Shown: positions 33,165 to 46,289 of the stretch, one piece after another
Numbering within the stretch: the stretch's first letter is position 1
Layout of the letters: each line of letters starts with the position of its first letter
NCBI RefSeq assembly: GCF_037893015.1
Contig: NC_133660.1
Span: forward strand, 160,760,937 to 160,824,936
Direction: 5' to 3'
DNA from: Macrotis lagotis
Taxonomy: Eukaryota; Chordata; Mammalia; Peramelemorphia; Peramelidae
Length of the DNA: 64,000 bases
Program-made: the position numbers and the translations under genes
The notes under the pieces: generated by a model
Seen by the model: only the letters and a program-made list of their open reading frames with translations
The model's database searches: none
What the model was told of the DNA's origin: nothing

Positions 33165-33385
33165 GGGCTGTTATGTGATAGCTCTTCAGCGTACTCAATG
33201 ACTCATGCAAGCACAGGCTTTCGTTTCACAGGATTACTTTCGGAAATGGAAGAACTACTTTGTTGCCATTATCAGCTCAAGTGTCAGCGGGAGTTGGGTG
33301 ATATGAGAAAGGAGAAACTCATAGAATAATCCTATCGGCTCGATCTCAAAGTGTCTTTCGGATTTTTTTCATTAAGGCCACCGAG
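33165..33385. promoter_or_regulatory. Candidate CpG-retaining noncoding element
   Basis: About 220 bases of apparently single-copy DNA with nine CpG dinucleotides (for example near 33163, 33190, 33222, 33240, 33289, 33336, 33341, 33360, 33372), while CpG is almost absent in the flanks. No coding content. It lies about 6 kb beyond the REST poly(A) signals. A regulatory role is inference only. Confidence 0.3.
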
Positions 33386-34734
33386 TCTTTTCCAAATTCC
33401 TGTACAATACAGATTTTCCCACTTTAACCTTTAATCCTATAAATACAAACAAGTCACTTAGAAATCCAGAGTTAATTTTTATCATTTTGTCCTCTTGTAG
33501 GTTTTCATAATTTTAGTCACATTATTAATATTTTAATAAAAGCAGTCAATGGCTCCATGCCAGACTAGTTTTACATTTTTCTTGTTTTTTTTCCCTTTCA
33601 TGGACTTCTAAAAATGTTCTTCCCTTTGAAGCAAATTTTAAAAAAATTAAGCAAAGTTAACTAATGAACGTAGACTAACAGATTTGCTATTCCCCCTACT
33701 ACCAAAAAAAGAAAAAAGAGACACATTTATCATATCTTGTGCTCATTTATACTCATACAACATCCAATTGCATTTTTAATATTTGTATTTATATTTTAAG
33801 TATGAGTTATTTTCCTGGATTTGAATATGTCCATGTTGGGACAGGATGGAGAGGGAGGGGATAGGTACATTTCTTCAGCATCAATGAAACTTTTAGACCT
33901 TGGACAAGAGGGGAAAAGGAGACATAGAACTGAATTTTGATAATTTCAGAAAGTTCTTGTTGAAAATAAATGTTGAGAAATGAATGAAAAAGCATTTATT
34001 TTGTGCCATATGACAAACACATAGATAAATTCTGATTTGATAAATTGCTGAGATTTTGTACTTACTGGTCTAATAGTGATATGAAAAATATTGGTGAGGA
34101 GAGAGCCACATCAGTTCTAACATTCTGATCCTGGAATATTGTGAACACTGGATTTAAATGAATGGGAACTTAATAAAATATCATATAAAGCACTTTGCAA
34201 AACCAAGTATCATGTAAATATTTGTTATTACTAATTTTGAAATTTTGGGGTTGATCTGGATGGAAACAGGAACTAAATTTAGGCAAACTGCAAAAGAAGA
34301 AAATTAGGACATTTTTAAAAATGGGGTTTTTACTTTAATAGCAGTCCCCTCACTTCTTTTGTTTTGGTAAGATTTTGACAGTTTTATGTCCCTCTGAGGA
34401 AGTCCTAATTTGGAGTTTCTAGCCTAGTCAAATTCCTTTCAAGCACTTTCAAATAGCTAGCATTTCCCCCTTTCTTTTAGGAAAGGGTGAAGAACAAAAT
34501 TTTTAGCTCAAATATTCACAATTCCTTGAACTTGCCATCATAAATGTCAATTATATTTTATATACTTATAACTGAATATGAATACAACATTCCAGATGCT
34601 GTCAGAACAGGGTTTGGTATAGCTCTGGACAACATCCTTCTTTTAACATAGTCTGAAATTGTGTTAAATTTCTTGGCTCCCATTTCATGCAATTGACTCA
34701 TATTGAACTTATGGTCAACTGAGAAACATGAAGA
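33386..34734. other. Unassigned intergenic DNA, about 1.3 kb
   Basis: SINE-free, AT-rich, nothing recognised. Confidence 0.4.
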
Positions 34735-35035
34735 ATTACATGAAATGAAGAATCTAGAAAATAATATATATCATTACAACAATGTAAGCAGAAAGAACAG
34801 CAAAACAATCAAAACAGAATGCTTTTAAATTATAAGCTTGACTTCTGAAGACAGGAAAAAGCACCTCCCACTACTTGTCTGTGGACTGTGGGGCTACAGC
34901 TATGGAATACTGAACATCAGATTTTTGAGTTTAGTTTTCCCAAAATGGTCCTCCTTTTTATATGGTTTATTATAAGGGATGGTTCCCTGGGAAAAGGGAA
35001 ATTGAGAAACATAAGGTGATACAAAAATAAAAAAA
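34735..35035 (+). repeat. LINE 3'-end-like repeat, sense
   Basis: ATATATATCATTACAACAATGTAAGCAGAAAGAAC and a CACCTCCCACTACTTGTCTGTGGACTG block resemble the type seen at 26955-27373. Very diverged. Confidence 0.4.
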
Positions 35036-35297
35036 CAGCATTTTTTTCTTTAAATTATCTCCTGTGAAATCTACTGCAATAAAAAGATTAAAAAACTATA
35101 TGAACTATGGCATATGTAGAACCCATATTGCACATATATAATATACTGGGTCCCAAAATGAGAAATTGGGCTAATATTTGGAAGACCAGTGCTCTCTATT
35201 TTCCAAATTGCTTACTTCTACAAAAATACATACAATATATATATAAGGTAAATTATTTTCTTGATGATTCTAGATACTTTCAATAAGCATCTTTTTC

Positions 35298-35445
35298 TTT
35301 TGGTTTGTTTTTGCAAGGCACTGGGGTTAAGTGATTTGCCTGTGGTCACACAGCTAGGTAATTAAGTGTCTGAGGTCAAATTTGAACGCAGGTCCTCCTG
35401 AATCCAGGGCCGGTGCTTTATCCACTGCACCACCTAGCTGCCCCT
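35298..35445 (-). repeat. SINE-A copy, antisense
   Basis: GTTTTTGCAAGGCACTGGGG to GCACCACCTAGCTGCCCC. Confidence 0.92.
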
Positions 35446-35699
35446 AGATACTTTCAAAATACTTAATACCAAAAGAAAATCACATTCGACCTTAATTGTA
35501 AATTGTGGTAAAAAGATTGAACACTTGGTAGCTATGTGTCCCTGGATCATGTTGCTTAAGCTTTCAATCTGTTTCTTTAGCTTTAAAATGGAGTTAATTA
35601 AGTTGTGAGGGTTGAGATATTTATGTATCAATCAGCAATCCTTAAAAGGGCTAGCTGAAGCTGAAAATACAAAATGTGGGAGCTAATTAAGAGAATGTA

Positions 35700-35860
35700 T
35701 AAAGAAGTGGTCAGCAAGATCCAAGTTCAAATATAACTTCAGATAAGAGCTGTGTGATTTTGGGCAAGTCACTTAACCTGTCTGCCTCAGTTTTAGCTGC
35801 AGACCAGAGATAAAAGTACCTATCTTTCAGGGTAGTGTGAAAAGTATAGCTATATAAATG
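35700..35860 (+). repeat. MIR copy, sense
   Basis: CAAGTTCAAATATAACTTCAG, AGCTGTGTGATTTTGGGCAAGTCACTTAACC and GCCTCAGTTTTAGCTGC. Confidence 0.75.
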
Positions 35861-36215
35861 CTTATTCCATTTCCATGCCCCCTTCTGTATGATGACTTTA
35901 AAAAACTTAAAAGATCCCATTTTTAAATGCATCCAATCTCAATTTAGTGATGGATAAAACCCCATATGCTACTCTCAAGTGAGGTAGGTGTGATCACGAA
36001 TGTGGAATGGGATGAGCATTAATAAAAACAAAAAACAATAAAACTAAGACTGGGTTATCAAGTAATGGTTTTATTTTCAATCACAGCAACATGGGAACAC
36101 TGATTAAAAATCATGTATCTCTGCTACATTTGAAGAATACATTTTAATTGCTTATTTAAGACATTTAAGTGAGAGATATCCTTTTAAATATTTTTCTTTG
36201 TAAATTTATTAATTT

Positions 36216-37247
<1,032 letters not shown>

Positions 37248-37270
37248 AAATTTATTAATTTTCAATAGCT

Positions 37271-38147
37271 TTTTTTAAAAGAAAAAAATCATTCCTCAAT
37301 TGACAAATGATCAAAGGATATGTAAAGGCAATTTACAGATGAGATCAAAGTAATCCATAGTCCTATGAAAAATTGCTCTAAATCATTACTAATTAGAGAA
37401 ATGCAAATTAGTTTCTCTGAGGTACCACCTCACACCTCGTAGACTGGCCAATATGAACAGAAAGGCTAATGATCGTTGCTGGAAGGGCTGTGGGAAATCT
37501 GGGACACTATTACATTTTTGAGGAAGCCGTGAACTCATCCAACCTTTCTGGAGAGCAATTTGGAACTATGCTAGAAGGGCAAGAAAAATGTGCATACCCT
37601 TCGATCCAGTGATACCACTACTGGGTTTACACCCTGAAGTGATGATGAAAAAGGGTAAAAACATCATTTGTACAAAAATATTCATAGCAGCTCTATTTGT
37701 GGTGGCAAAGAATTGGAAATCAAGTAAATGTCCTTCAATTAAGGAATGGTTTAGCAAATTGTGTGGTATATGTATGTCATGGAACACCTTGATGGACTTG
37801 GGTCATTCCATCAGTGCAACAATCAGGGACAATTTTGGGCTGCCTGCAATGGAGAACACCATCTGTATCCAGAGAAAGAACTGTGGAATTTGAACAAAGA
37901 CCAAGAACTATATTACCTTTAATTTAGGGGGAAAAACCTGATATTTTATTGTCTGATATTGCTATCTTATATTTTACGTTAATTCCTTAAGAATATGATG
38001 TCTCTCTCATCACATTCAATTTGGATCAATGTATATACACCATGGAAACAACTTAAAGACTGGCAAATTGCCTTCTGTGGGGGGTGGAGGGGAGGGAAGT
38101 AAGATTAGGGGAAAAATTCTAAAACTCAAAATAAAATCTTTAAAAAA
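37271..38147 (+). repeat. L1 3' region, sense (younger group)
   Basis: Begins near AATCATTCCTCAATTGACAAATG and ends AAACTCAAAATAAAATC. Contains GAGCAATTTGGAACTATGC, TTCATAGCAGCTCTATTTGTGG and TCCAGAGAAAGAACTGTGGAATTTG. Target duplications TTTCAATAGCT at 37260-37270 and 38148-38158. A segment around the usual head-to-tail junction near 37790 is shortened. Confidence 0.92.
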
Positions 38148-38271
38148 TTTCAATAGCTAACAACTAAGAAATTGAGTTGGAAGAGACCTAAGAGGTCATC
38201 TGATCCAACTTTCAATCCAACCAAGAAGTCCTCCAATAACTTCAAAAAGTAGATGACTATAAATCTCTCCA

Positions 38272-38412
38272 TACTTGCAAGGCAAATGGGGTTAAGTGGC
38301 TTGCCCATGGCCACACAACTAGGTAATTATTAAGTGTCTGAGACCGGATTTGAACCCAGGTACTCCTGACTCCAGGGCCGGTGCTTTATCCACTGTGCCA
38401 CCTAGCTGCCCT
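38272..38412 (-). repeat. SINE-A copy, antisense
   Basis: TTGCAAGGCAAATGGGGTTAAG to GTGCCACCTAGCTGCCC. Confidence 0.92.
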
Positions 38413-38479
38413 ATTCTCTCCATACTTTTAACAAAATAATATTCAATTAAGAGATCTACTTGTTAGAATAGGCAGAATT

Positions 38480-39430
38480 TCTAAAGAGATCTGAAACAGT
38501 TAAAAACACTTCTATACTTTAGAAATTTACAGATTACCCTGTAAATAGAATTTATCTAGATTTTAGGAAAAGGCTTGATGAAAGGTGTTGCAATTCATGG
38601 TATTCTGGATGAAAAGATGGATATAGGCTAAATAGTATAATTAGATGGGATCAAAATGATCATGATTACTCAAAGAATAACTCATTAATAAAGGACAATT
38701 CATTAACAGTCGGTGTCAATTTGTAAAGCTTCTTTCTGTTGGAGTTCTCCAGGGATGCTTAATATTTTTAACAATGATTTGGATAATGGCATAAATGGTA
38801 TTCTTGTTAAATTTTCATCTAACACAAACATGGGACAAGCTAACACTCAGAATGACAAGAGCTGGTTATCAAAAAGATTTGATAAGTTTATTTAGAACAC
38901 TGGGCTGAAAAAAATAAGATTAAATTCAAGGATGAATGTAAAGTATTAACTGGGTTAATAAAAGCTTCCCAAGCACAAGAGGGAACACGGCAGTTTAAAA
39001 AAGTTTAGGGGACCAAAAATTCAATATGAGAAGCGTGACAAGGAAATCAAGTAGCCTAATGTGACCTTAAGCTGGAGTAAGAGGACCTACCATGCCCTAG
39101 GTCGGGTACATCTGGGGCATTGTGTTCACAAAAGGGAATCACATTTTAAGGAAGGCCATTGAAAAACCACCAGAATTGATGAAAGACCTTAATTCTATGC
39201 TATCTGAAGACAAGCTGCAGCACTGGTAATGTAGAAGTAGCTCATTAAGTTATATTCAAAGAAAGAATTAGAGATGTTTGAAAACTTAAAATGCTTTCAT
39301 GTGGAAAAGGAATCAAGAATTGCTTTATGTGACCCTGGAAGGCTGAACCAGGAATAAGAGGTGGATGTTATTAAAAAGCAGTAGTTATACTAGCTACAAG
39401 AATGTAGATCATGTTTAACTAAGCCTCTCA
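38480..39430 (+). repeat. L3/CR1-type LINE, sense
   Basis: Remains of the reverse-transcriptase region (GTTGGAGTTCTCCAGGGATGC, then TTTTTAACAATGATTTGGATAATGG, the V.QGCL...NNDLDN part near 38736-38790). Then the typical L3 end: CATCTGGGGCATTGTGTTCAC, CACATTTTAAGGAAGGCCATTG and GACCCTGGAAGGCTGAACCAGG. Many breaks, old. Confidence 0.72.
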
Positions 39431-39659
39431 ATTATTTCATGTCAAAATAATTTTTTTGCAAGTTATCACTCTAATTTAACTACAGTCTCTAAAACAACTC
39501 CCTAATACAAGGAATTATGTAAGGGACCCTGATAGCTCCATGTCTATATAGGCCTTCTTGCAAATCAAATTATCTAGTAAATGAAGAATTAATTAAAATT
39601 ATACTGAAATAATTTTCAAGGACTATGAACAAGACTTACACCGAGGCGATACACACTTT
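39431..39659. other. Spacer between L3 and REST 3' end
   Basis: AT-rich, nothing recognised. Confidence 0.35.
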
Positions 39660-42600
39660 TTTAATAATGTTTATTTCAACGTAACTATGCTTAGGGAAAT
39701 ACACTCATATCGGTTAATATAATGCAATTTAGTTTAACTTTACACTACAATTTGGACCAAAGACTTGTACATGGTTTAGGTTAAAAAAAAAAAAACAAAA
39801 CAGGATTTGCAATCTGGTTTATTTTTTATCTATTACAAATGTATAAAAGATCCTCAAGTGCTGCTATAGCAGGCAGCAAGAACCATGAGAAATTTACCTT
39901 TGGTTTATTTCAGAAAATAATACATTTATTGCACTGTAAAAGCTTCAAACATGGTGCAACAAAACATTATAAAAAATGTTTCAGTGCCAGCTTACAAAAG
40001 TTCATTAACTAGTGTAGTCTTACAAAAACAAAGCATATGTACATGTGAAACAACTGCATTAGCTATCTGGATTCAGTTAATATTGCATGTAGATTGTGGA
40101 TCTACACAAACCAATATTCAAGGATTTCCTTGAATTTGAGTAACACTATAAGCTCAGTTATTCTGCTGAGGTCAGCAAGGTGACAACACATTGGCTGTCA
40201 GTTTTCACTGTTTTGCAATTTATATATAAAAAAGAAAAAACTTCAGCCTTTGAGCCTCAGTCCAGAATTGAGAACTACACTAACAAGTTTCAAATTTCTC
40301 AATCAAAACACACAGGACAATATGCAATGGGCTCTGCTTCTGTTTAAGATTATGAACCTTCAAATGCCAATCAATACATCCTCCCCACTCCCAACATAGT
40401 TCAAACTGAGAAGTGGCTCCAGAAATGGGCCAAGCATGAAAGACAAGAGCAGATTTATATCTAACAAGAGGCATCATCAACAAGCCTCCAAGAAAAAGAA
40501 GCACCTATGACTGAAACCAAAGAGAAATAAGAAATAAATTGAAAATACTGAGAAAAGAAACATTGTGGTACACATAAGTTTAAAGGGCAAATACATATTT
40601 TAGAAGACCAACAGTATAAGTTAATTAGGTTCACACACTATAGTTTTTCGATAGTTTGTTACCAATAATACAGAAGCATCAACTTACATATATGAATACA
40701 GAATGTTACTTCTTGTTACTTTCTCTTAATATATTGCCCAAAATTCTAGATTCAGTTCTATCCAAGTAAAAAATTGAAAGATGAGATTTTCATGCAAATA
40801 CTAAATATTCCAAATAAAATTTCTATTTACTGGAAATTTGTATTTGGAATTATTGATTTACTTTAAATCAAAAGGCAAAAATACATAGCAATAAAGGACA
40901 GTACCTAATATAGGCCTGACTGTCACAAAGTCCTTACTTGCTGGGAGAAGGGTCTTAAAAGTTCCACCTTCTACCCAGTAAAACAAAAAGTTATCTTGCA
41001 GCAACATAGGTCTTGATCAGTTTAATGATCAAGTTATTTGTTAATTTGTTACATTTAATTTTTAAGTTTTTTAGACTAGTCTTAAAACTGGATTAGAATA
41101 TTGCTAAAGCTCTTCAACATCTATAGAGATGGCAAATTTTCTTGCTTAAGAGATTTGAAGGGACCCAATGAAACCTCTTTCCAAAACTGAGGTTTCTATA
41201 AGTCTCAGTTAAACACTTACCAAAAGATGGCAATTTTTATATTCATATACTATAAAAGAAAACCCAATAAAATGTACCCATGAATATTAAAACTAGGTGT
41301 TTTTTAAAGGAAGACATAACTAGTTTCATTATAAAAAAATTTAAACATAAATATAGTTGCAACTTGATCTTATGTTGACAATGATTGTCAGAGCCTAGTA
41401 TTCAACACCATTTAATCATACTCATTCATGCACACTGAACACATGCTACATCACACAACTTACTCCTGCCATGAGCTTTTTCTGCTTCCTTAAATCTTTG
41501 GCCTCCCAATACCAAGTTTCACACCCTTTAATCTAAAACTCATCTTTACATCACTGCCAAAAGAAGCATCTACCCTATCCGCTTGTCCATATTTCCCCCA
41601 CACCCCCACTTTCTACCCAAACTTCCCCATTCATTCAAGTTGTACTGCTGCACATTTGGGAACATGGCCGAAATATGACCAGAACTCATTTTCCATGATC
41701 TGGTCCGTGTCTAAGGATAACCTAAACAGTAAAAATGACTTTCCAGAAATTCAAGATTAGGATTTCTCAAGGTTAATTTTCCTCATTGTGCTCAAACCCA
41801 ATATATCTACCATGAAAATTTTTCAGATAAAAAAAAATGGAAAAAAAACCCTTGAAGTCAAATTTTTATTTATTGTCTTTAGCAGCTTGCCAAAGAACCT
41901 ATGAAAAAAGGACCACTAAGAACTTGGTCCTAAAAAGATATCCCTTCTAGTGTCAACTGCCCATGACGAATCTGAATGGTTGTTTTTTTAATAGCCTCAA
42001 GTTCGTACAAGGCAAGCCAGGACACACTCAGTGCAGGAGCTAGCAAAATGTGTCCTCAGAGTATATTGGGTTTTTTTTTTTAATCTGGACGGCACCTAAG
42101 TTAGATTTAACTGTATTGGATACCCTGGTCACTCTCTTCATAGGGAGCTGGGGTGGATCTACAAACAACTATAAATGCCTTATCTTACCCCAGCTGAAAC
42201 TATGGAGTATCCCAAGGTTTTGTATAACTTGAATGAAAAAGGAAGAGGCAATTCCCCTCCCTTCTTTTTCAATCCCAGGTTTGCTACTTACCAGCATATT
42301 ATACTTATTTATTTGGATTAGTGGCTATATGGACATTAGCCACTTAGGAAAAAATGTTTATATGAAAGGTTCAATTTATACTATGCAGTTTTGGAAGTAG
42401 CCATACCAAAATGGACTCAGGGGAAAAAAAAAAATCTATTGATGTTTGCTATGTAAGATTTTTCTCACAAACTCATCATACATATATACAGTAACAGCCA
42501 AATTGCATAATGATTGTTAAATCAAAACCAAGGAATGCCAATTTACTACAGCCACTTAAAAATAAATTAACATGAAACACAGATTCTAATATGCATAAGA

Positions 42601-43646
42601 TGTGAAAATCAAAATATATTGGGGATTGAATCTGCATTTGTTTCATCTGCTTACAAACTATACATTAGCACATATACACACAAGTAATTCTAAATTTTAG
42701 CAAACTCAAATTGACTCCCCATGAAAAAAGACAACAAACTGCAGCAAAGGAAATAAACAGAAAAAATACCTGCTCTGTGGTAAGCAACAAACCTGAAAGT
42801 ATTTTTAAATGAACCAAAATAAAACATGCATATATACATATATACACATACACACACATATATAAAGTGTTCCTGTACAGAAAAAAAAGCTATTTCTAAA
42901 AGATTACACTGCATAGGTAAAAAAAGGGAAAAAAAAATCAAAAACACAATGTGCAACATTTTAAGCCATTTAAAGCACCACCAAAAATAAAAAATAACAC
43001 TCCCCACAATTAAAAACCATTGTTATAATATTTGTGAAGATTGACATATACAAATCAGAAATTTTAATCAAAATCAGAAAAAAGACTAATAAATGTGGAC
43101 AAAATTCACTGTCCATTATAAGGAAAAACAAAAAACATGACGGTTCATTTCTTTAACCACACTGTGGTTTTTTTCTTTGTTAAAAGTGCTAATTTTCTGA
43201 GAGACATCATATTCCTCAAAAAAAAAGTAATTTGCTACCAATATGCTGATTTATGCCTAACTAATCAAAAAACCAAAAATGTATTTTAGATAAAACTAGA
43301 GACTAGAAATGAGAAAAAACATTGACTATCTATATGGTCAATATAACATTTGTATATAATCTTGCTTTTCTAAATCTCATTTTAAAAAATAATTTATGCA
43401 AAAGCTAATAGTCTTTCACTAGTGCTAGTTTAGTAGAAAAAAGAAATCCAATTCCTTGGATTCACTAGTGTATATAAGAGATTAACAAACTATTATACAA
43501 GAAGGGTGGTGAGGGAAAAGTATATACCAGAAATCATCAGACACTACTCCAAACTTAAACAAAAGGGAATTATCTACTACAATAATTATTCATGAAACAT
43601 AATAGATCTTATAAAAGAAGTGTAGGTTTGCTCATATCAAGTTTGG
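39660..43646 (-). other. REST: REST 3' untranslated region
   Basis: About 4 kb directly after the REST stop codon with no SINE, L1 or MIR, in contrast with the rest of the window. This suits a selected, transcribed 3' UTR. Candidate poly(A) signals AATAAA (read on the minus strand) lie at 39925-39930, 39904-39909, 39818-39823 and 39670-39675, so the UTR end is between about 39650 and 39910. A miR-9 seed match (CCAAAGA on the transcript) is at 41495-41501; miR-9 regulation of REST is known in mammals. The exact end is inferred. Confidence 0.75.
39925..39930 (-). terminator. REST: Main candidate REST poly(A) signal
   Basis: AATAAA on the minus strand within CAGTGCAATAAATGTATTA, the first good signal after the long UTR. 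Three further AATAAA copies follow within 260 bases. Confidence 0.6.
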
Positions 43647-45493
43647 TTATTCTAACTCCTTAGTTGCTTCCTCCAGGTAGTAGACATTTACTAAATGTCG
43701 ATTAAGATGTTTGCTATATTCTCCTTCCTTTCTAAAAGACCTATCACAGAAAATGCAAACAAAGTTTGCTGCTTCAACAGTTGCTGACACTTCTTCCTGG
43801 GAAGCTTTTCTATTTGTTTCTTCCTGTACAGTTCGGGCACCATTCAACCCAGAGTCATCACTGCCCTCCGACATGTTATCACTTAGGTCGCTTCCATCAT
43901 GGCTGTGGATGCCCTCATCTTCATCAATTTCCTGAGACTCGTTTGCAGCAGTGGGAGCGGATGAAGGCATCGGCACAGTTTGAGAAGCGGGCTCACACTG
44001 CTCTGCTGGTGGCGGAGGGACAGGCAACTCAGGTTCTGGCAACAGTGGGGATTCTGGCAGGGGCAGCTCTGGCAGTGAAGGGGGTTCTTCAGCTGTCAAG
44101 CCTTTATCAGCCAGATGCTCTGCTGGGCTTGGACTCGTTTCAGTTTCCATTTCACACACTATGTCAGTCTGATGCTCTTTATCAGGAACATCCTCCTCTG
44201 GCTCACAAGATGATGGACCAAGTGACTCTTGCACACAACCAAACTGACTCTTATTTGGCTCTTCATCTAAAGCTTGCTGAAGTGCAGTTTCTTTGTTTTC
44301 TTCCTTCTGTTCAAGGAGCATTTCTTGGTCTTTCATTTCAGCTTTCTCTACATTTTCATCTGGTGATCCTGGTGCAGGTGAAGGTATTGGTGCTAGTGCT
44401 GGTGCTAATACAGGTACAGGCATTTGTGCCAGCACTGGAGTTGACAAACAATCCTGAGCAGTTGACCTTTCTTCCATTATTGGGCTATTAACAGGCACTG
44501 AGGTATCTTCCACAAGGACTTCCTCTTTCTGTGGTTCTTCCCTAGGGCTGTCAGACTTTTCCTTTGGAACTTCTTGAGGCTGAGGAAGAGGAGGAGGAGG
44601 AAGAGAAACAGGAGGAGGAGGAGGAGGAGGAGGAGGAGACTTTTCTGGGACCAACTCATTTTGAATCAACTTTATCTGAACAGACTTGGTAGGTTTTTTA
44701 CCATGTTTACTTTTCAATGACTTCTTTTTTTTGTTTTTCTTCAGGCAAGTTTTCTGCCTTTTATGCTCTTCCACTCTGACTTCATCTTTTCCAGTTTCCT
44801 GGCTCTTTCTGGGTCTGCTTTCTACCTTTTTTTTCTTTTTCACTACAGATTCCGTATCATTCACTGGGTTACTATTTAAGGAAGCTGCTTCACTTTCCAT
44901 CTTTCTTTTAACTTTCTTGTTTTTACATGATTTTTCTGAACCTTTCCCTGTTTTGACATCTATCTCCTTTACCTCTGTTGCCAGTTTACGATTTCGGGTG
45001 GTCACTTGGCCTAAGGAAAGCACAGTGCAGGGCTTTTTCTCTTTTGAGGCATTTTCTTTTTTCTCAACTTTTACATTCTTTTCATTTATCTTTTCTACCA
45101 CATCTCCCTTTGATTTTGTTTGTTCTTTTTCAGTTTTTTCACTTGCCACGTTATCAGAACCACAATTGTCTGCCTCATTCTTTTTGGATTTTTTAAGTTT
45201 CACTTTGGAAACATCCATTGCAATATCACAACAGTCAGAATGCCTGGACTTAATATGATACTGCAGATTACACTTCTTGGAAGCAGCATAATCACAAACA
45301 GGGCAAAGGAACTGCCTTGGGTTCACATGGAGCTCCACATGCTTTTTGAAGTTACTACGATCAGCTGTTTTGTAGTCACAGTGTGGGCAGGTCAATGGCT
45401 TCGGTCCATTGTGAACCTGCCTTGCATGTCGGGTTACTTCATGTTGATTAGAGGCCACATAACTGCACTGATCACATTTAAACGGTTTCTCAC
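43647..45493 (-). CDS. REST: REST last coding exon (zinc fingers 6-9, stop)
   Basis: RE1-silencing transcription factor, the nuclear repressor that binds RE1/NRSE sites and recruits CoREST/HDAC and LSD1 to silence neuronal genes outside neurons. The exon starts after TCCACAG at 45493, completing a split glycine codon from the preceding exon, and ends with TAA at 43647-43649 (614 residues). C2H2 finger 6 is at about residues 5-28 (FKCDQCSYVASNQHEVTRH), finger 7 at 34-56, finger 8 at 62-85. A Lys-rich basic region follows, then a proline run (nine P, from a GGA repeat at 44604-44637), then acidic/proline-rich sequence. Both beta-TrCP phosphodegrons are kept (DEGIHS and SEGSDDSG). Finger 9 (FVCIFCDRSF...HLNRH, about 577-599), the CoREST-binding end, and LVNVYYLEEATKELE close the protein. 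The human exon encodes about 770 residues as remembered, so the middle is about 150 residues shorter. No break is seen. The long plus-strand frames here are shadows. Confidence 0.98.
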
Positions 45494-45799
45494 CTGTGGA
45501 TAAAATAAGAAAAGTGGAAGGTAAATAAAATAAAATGAATTAAAAACTAATTTGAACAAATGTAGAGAGATGGATGCGACCAAGGTACCCAAGTTTAAGC
45601 AAATATGCATAAAGTAAAAAATTGACCCATGCATCTTTTAGTTGCCATAATTACGAGTATGGTTTCTCCTCTTCTTCATCAATGTTTTGACTGAGAAAAG
45701 AAAAATTATCTGTTTTTGCTACCATTCTTAACTTTTATTTGAGAATCTCATCAGCCTTTAAAATGAGTCCTCCTAGGAGCTGCATAGCAATGTAGAGCA
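45494..45799 (-). other. REST: REST intron, 3' end, unassigned
   Basis: Intron just upstream of the last exon acceptor (TTATTTTATCCACAG). No repeat recognised. Confidence 0.6.
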
Positions 45800-45995
45800 G
45801 GAGGTCTTTCCTGGTTCCCCTAGCTTTGACTGCCATATCAAGCCTTATCCTCTGATATTACCTTCCATTCACTTTATATCATGTTCATGTTTATCTTCTC
45901 CATTAGCCTATGAGTTCCTTGAGGTCAGAAACTATTTTTGCCTTTCCTCTAACCCTGCCACTTAGCATAAAACCACTAGGACTTCAGAGGAAAAG
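45800..45995 (+). repeat. L2 3' end, sense, in REST intron
   Basis: GGTCTTTCCTGGTTCCCCTAG and ATTAGCCTATGAGTTCCTTGAGGTCAGAAAC match the L2 3' end (usual text: TAGACTGTGAGCTCCTTGAGGGCAG). Confidence 0.7.
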
Positions 45996-46289
45996 GTTAA
46001 GTAGCTACTTCACTCAGCTAATGGAATACAACTACTGGTTGTTCCTTAGGTTAATCCACTGTCTCTATCGGCACAAACTATGTATCACATTTACCACAGT
46101 GAGAGTTCAAAAACCTGTTCTTTCATAATCATAATCATAAGATCATATCAAGATAGGACACTAGAAACTGAATTCAGCTCTTTCATTTTAAAAGGAGAAA
46201 TTGGGGGATTCTGAGAGATTTAAGTCATTTATCTAAATTTTCACCTAACACTAAAAGAGTAGATGGAGGGTACCTCTTATTTCACTGAC

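Noticed and set aside
43766-45258. Long plus-strand open frames of 241, 190 and 127 codons
   Set aside because: They are antisense shadows of the REST last exon; residues are low-complexity (F, S, L from Lys/Glu-rich sense codons), and the sense frame is clearly REST.
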